The position numbers and the translations under genes were made by a program. The notes under the pieces are model-generated. The model worked only from the letters and a program-made list of their open reading frames with translations. It did no database searches and had not been told where the DNA came from. Shown piece by piece: positions 5,389 to 5,768 of a stretch of DNA of 5,768 nt. The first letter of the stretch is position 1. Each line of letters begins with the position of its first letter. The DNA comes from an uncultured Gammaproteobacteria bacterium (lineage in GTDB: Bacteria; Pseudomonadota; Gammaproteobacteria; Ga0077536). The stretch spans positions 1 to 5,768 of the forward strand of contig CAIPNE010000019.1 in the NCBI GenBank assembly GCA_903866355.1, in the 5' to 3' direction.

Positions 5389-5635
5389 ATCGAACGACCT
5401 CTCGCTTGTTGGCCTTGCGCAGACTGATCACACGGGGCTTGCCGCCACGCGGCTTAAACACGGCGCTGTGCAAGCGGTCCTCTATGAACCCGAGCACGCA
5501 GTAACGGCGTTCTCCGTATTCCTTGCGCCGGTCTTCCCAGATCAGCGCCGTGGTCCAGTCCAGTTGTTCGGCAAGGTCCAGCGAAAGTCCGCGCTCGGCA
5601 ATATTCCGGCGCTCTTTTTCCGGATCCTTGTCCAT
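5354..5635 (-). CDS. brnT: BrnT family toxin (RelE-like ribonuclease)
   Basis: 93-residue toxin of the BrnT (DUF497) family, a small RelE-fold ribonuclease that halts translation when not bound by BrnA. Matching family segments are DKDPEKERRNIAERGLSLD near the start (the DPxKxxxNxxKHG region), then WEDRRKEYGERRYCVLGFIE, and the C-terminal RVISLRKANKREVVRYEKA, close to the family's RIISARKAxxxExxxYE. Typical members begin a few residues earlier with a FEWD-like strand. Here a stop codon sits immediately before the ATG, fixing the start and leaving the N-terminus slightly short. Otherwise the length is normal and no inactivating lesion is seen. It is the first gene of the operon, overlaps brnA by 35 bases, and lacks a ribosome binding site, in keeping with a predicted leaderless message. 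Confidence 0.9.
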   Translation of the reverse strand: MDKDPEKERRNIAERGLSLDLAEQLDWTTALIWEDRRKEYGERRYCVLGFIEDRLHSAVFKPRGGKPRVISLRKANKREVVRYEKAISKTIQN

Positions 5636-5641
5636 TTATTT

Positions 5642-5670
5642 ATTGTATATACGTATATACGGAAAGGCAA
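5642..5670 (-). promoter_or_regulatory. sigma70-like promoter of brnTA, predicted leaderless
   Basis: On the minus strand TTGCCT (5665-5670, 4 of 6 to consensus) and TACAAT (5642-5647, 5 of 6) are separated by exactly 17 bases. Transcription starting about 7 bases below the -10 would begin at or next to the A of the brnT ATG (5635), giving an mRNA with no 5' leader. The spacing is read from sequence; the start point is inferred. Confidence 0.65.
5645..5660. promoter_or_regulatory. 16-bp perfect palindrome, likely BrnA operator
   Basis: GTATATACGTATATAC is a perfect palindrome and also two copies of the self-complementary GTATATAC. It fills most of the promoter spacer and overlaps the -10 element, so a bound dimer would block RNA polymerase. 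BrnA antitoxins are known to autorepress; that this is the binding site is inferred from position and symmetry. Confidence 0.65.
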
Positions 5671-5768
5671 ACCGCAGCAGGGGCAAGACCGGGTTCGTCT
5701 TGAGCATCCAATCGGGTTTTGAATTTATTAATACAAACAATAACTTACATAATTTCCCGCGATCAGCT
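5671..5768. other. Right edge, no gene seen
   Basis: The remaining 98 bases upstream of brnT turn AT-rich after about 5710. They contain no gene, repeat or RNA structure that I can support. Confidence 0.5.

Noticed and set aside
1..5768. CRISPR arrays, tRNA, rRNA or riboswitch
   Set aside because: No regularly spaced repeats beyond the single 12-bp pair and no cloverleaf or conserved aptamer sequence was seen by eye; a covariance-model scan was not possible.

Overview
The window looks like a betaproteobacterial, probably Burkholderiales, chromosome segment. An orphan Bug-type (TctC family) substrate-binding protein next to an MmgE/PrpD-family gene and a divergent LysR-type regulator is an arrangement typical of Bordetella, Cupriavidus or Variovorax relatives. 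No rRNA, tRNA or housekeeping marker is present, so the assignment rests on gene content alone.

Left part (1-3711): after about 350 bases without a convincing gene, which hold a long imperfect hairpin, there is a two-gene minus-strand operon. It encodes an MmgE/PrpD-family protein (1353-2732), followed 26 bases later by a secreted Bug solute receptor (355-1326). A CysB-like LysR-type regulator (2806-3711, plus strand) diverges from it across a 73-base intergenic region. The simplest reading is that the regulator senses an organic acid or related anion and controls capture and metabolism of a carboxylate. The substrate cannot be read from the sequence.

Middle (3712-5040): a mosaic accessory junction. 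It contains a GC-rich hairpin and a perfect 21-base palindrome after lysR. Next comes what looks like the beheaded 5' end of a secreted-protein gene, then a complete 853-bp IS5-family (IS427-type) insertion sequence. The IS has 17-bp terminal inverted repeats, a CTAG target duplication, and a transposase split into two frames joined at an A5G5 slippery run. On its right is a pair of 12-bp direct repeats. Removing the IS restores a short open minus-strand frame across the insertion site.

Right part (5041-5768): a complete type II toxin-antitoxin operon of the BrnT/BrnA type on the minus strand, overlapping by 35 bases. It has a well-formed sigma70-like promoter with a perfect 16-bp palindrome inside it and a hairpin/T-tract terminator just past brnA. 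The promoter geometry predicts a leaderless brnT message.

Nothing here is clearly a wholly new system. The most informative observations are the predicted leaderless, palindrome-controlled brnTA promoter, the CysB-like regulator with an altered anion pocket, and the debris around the IS.
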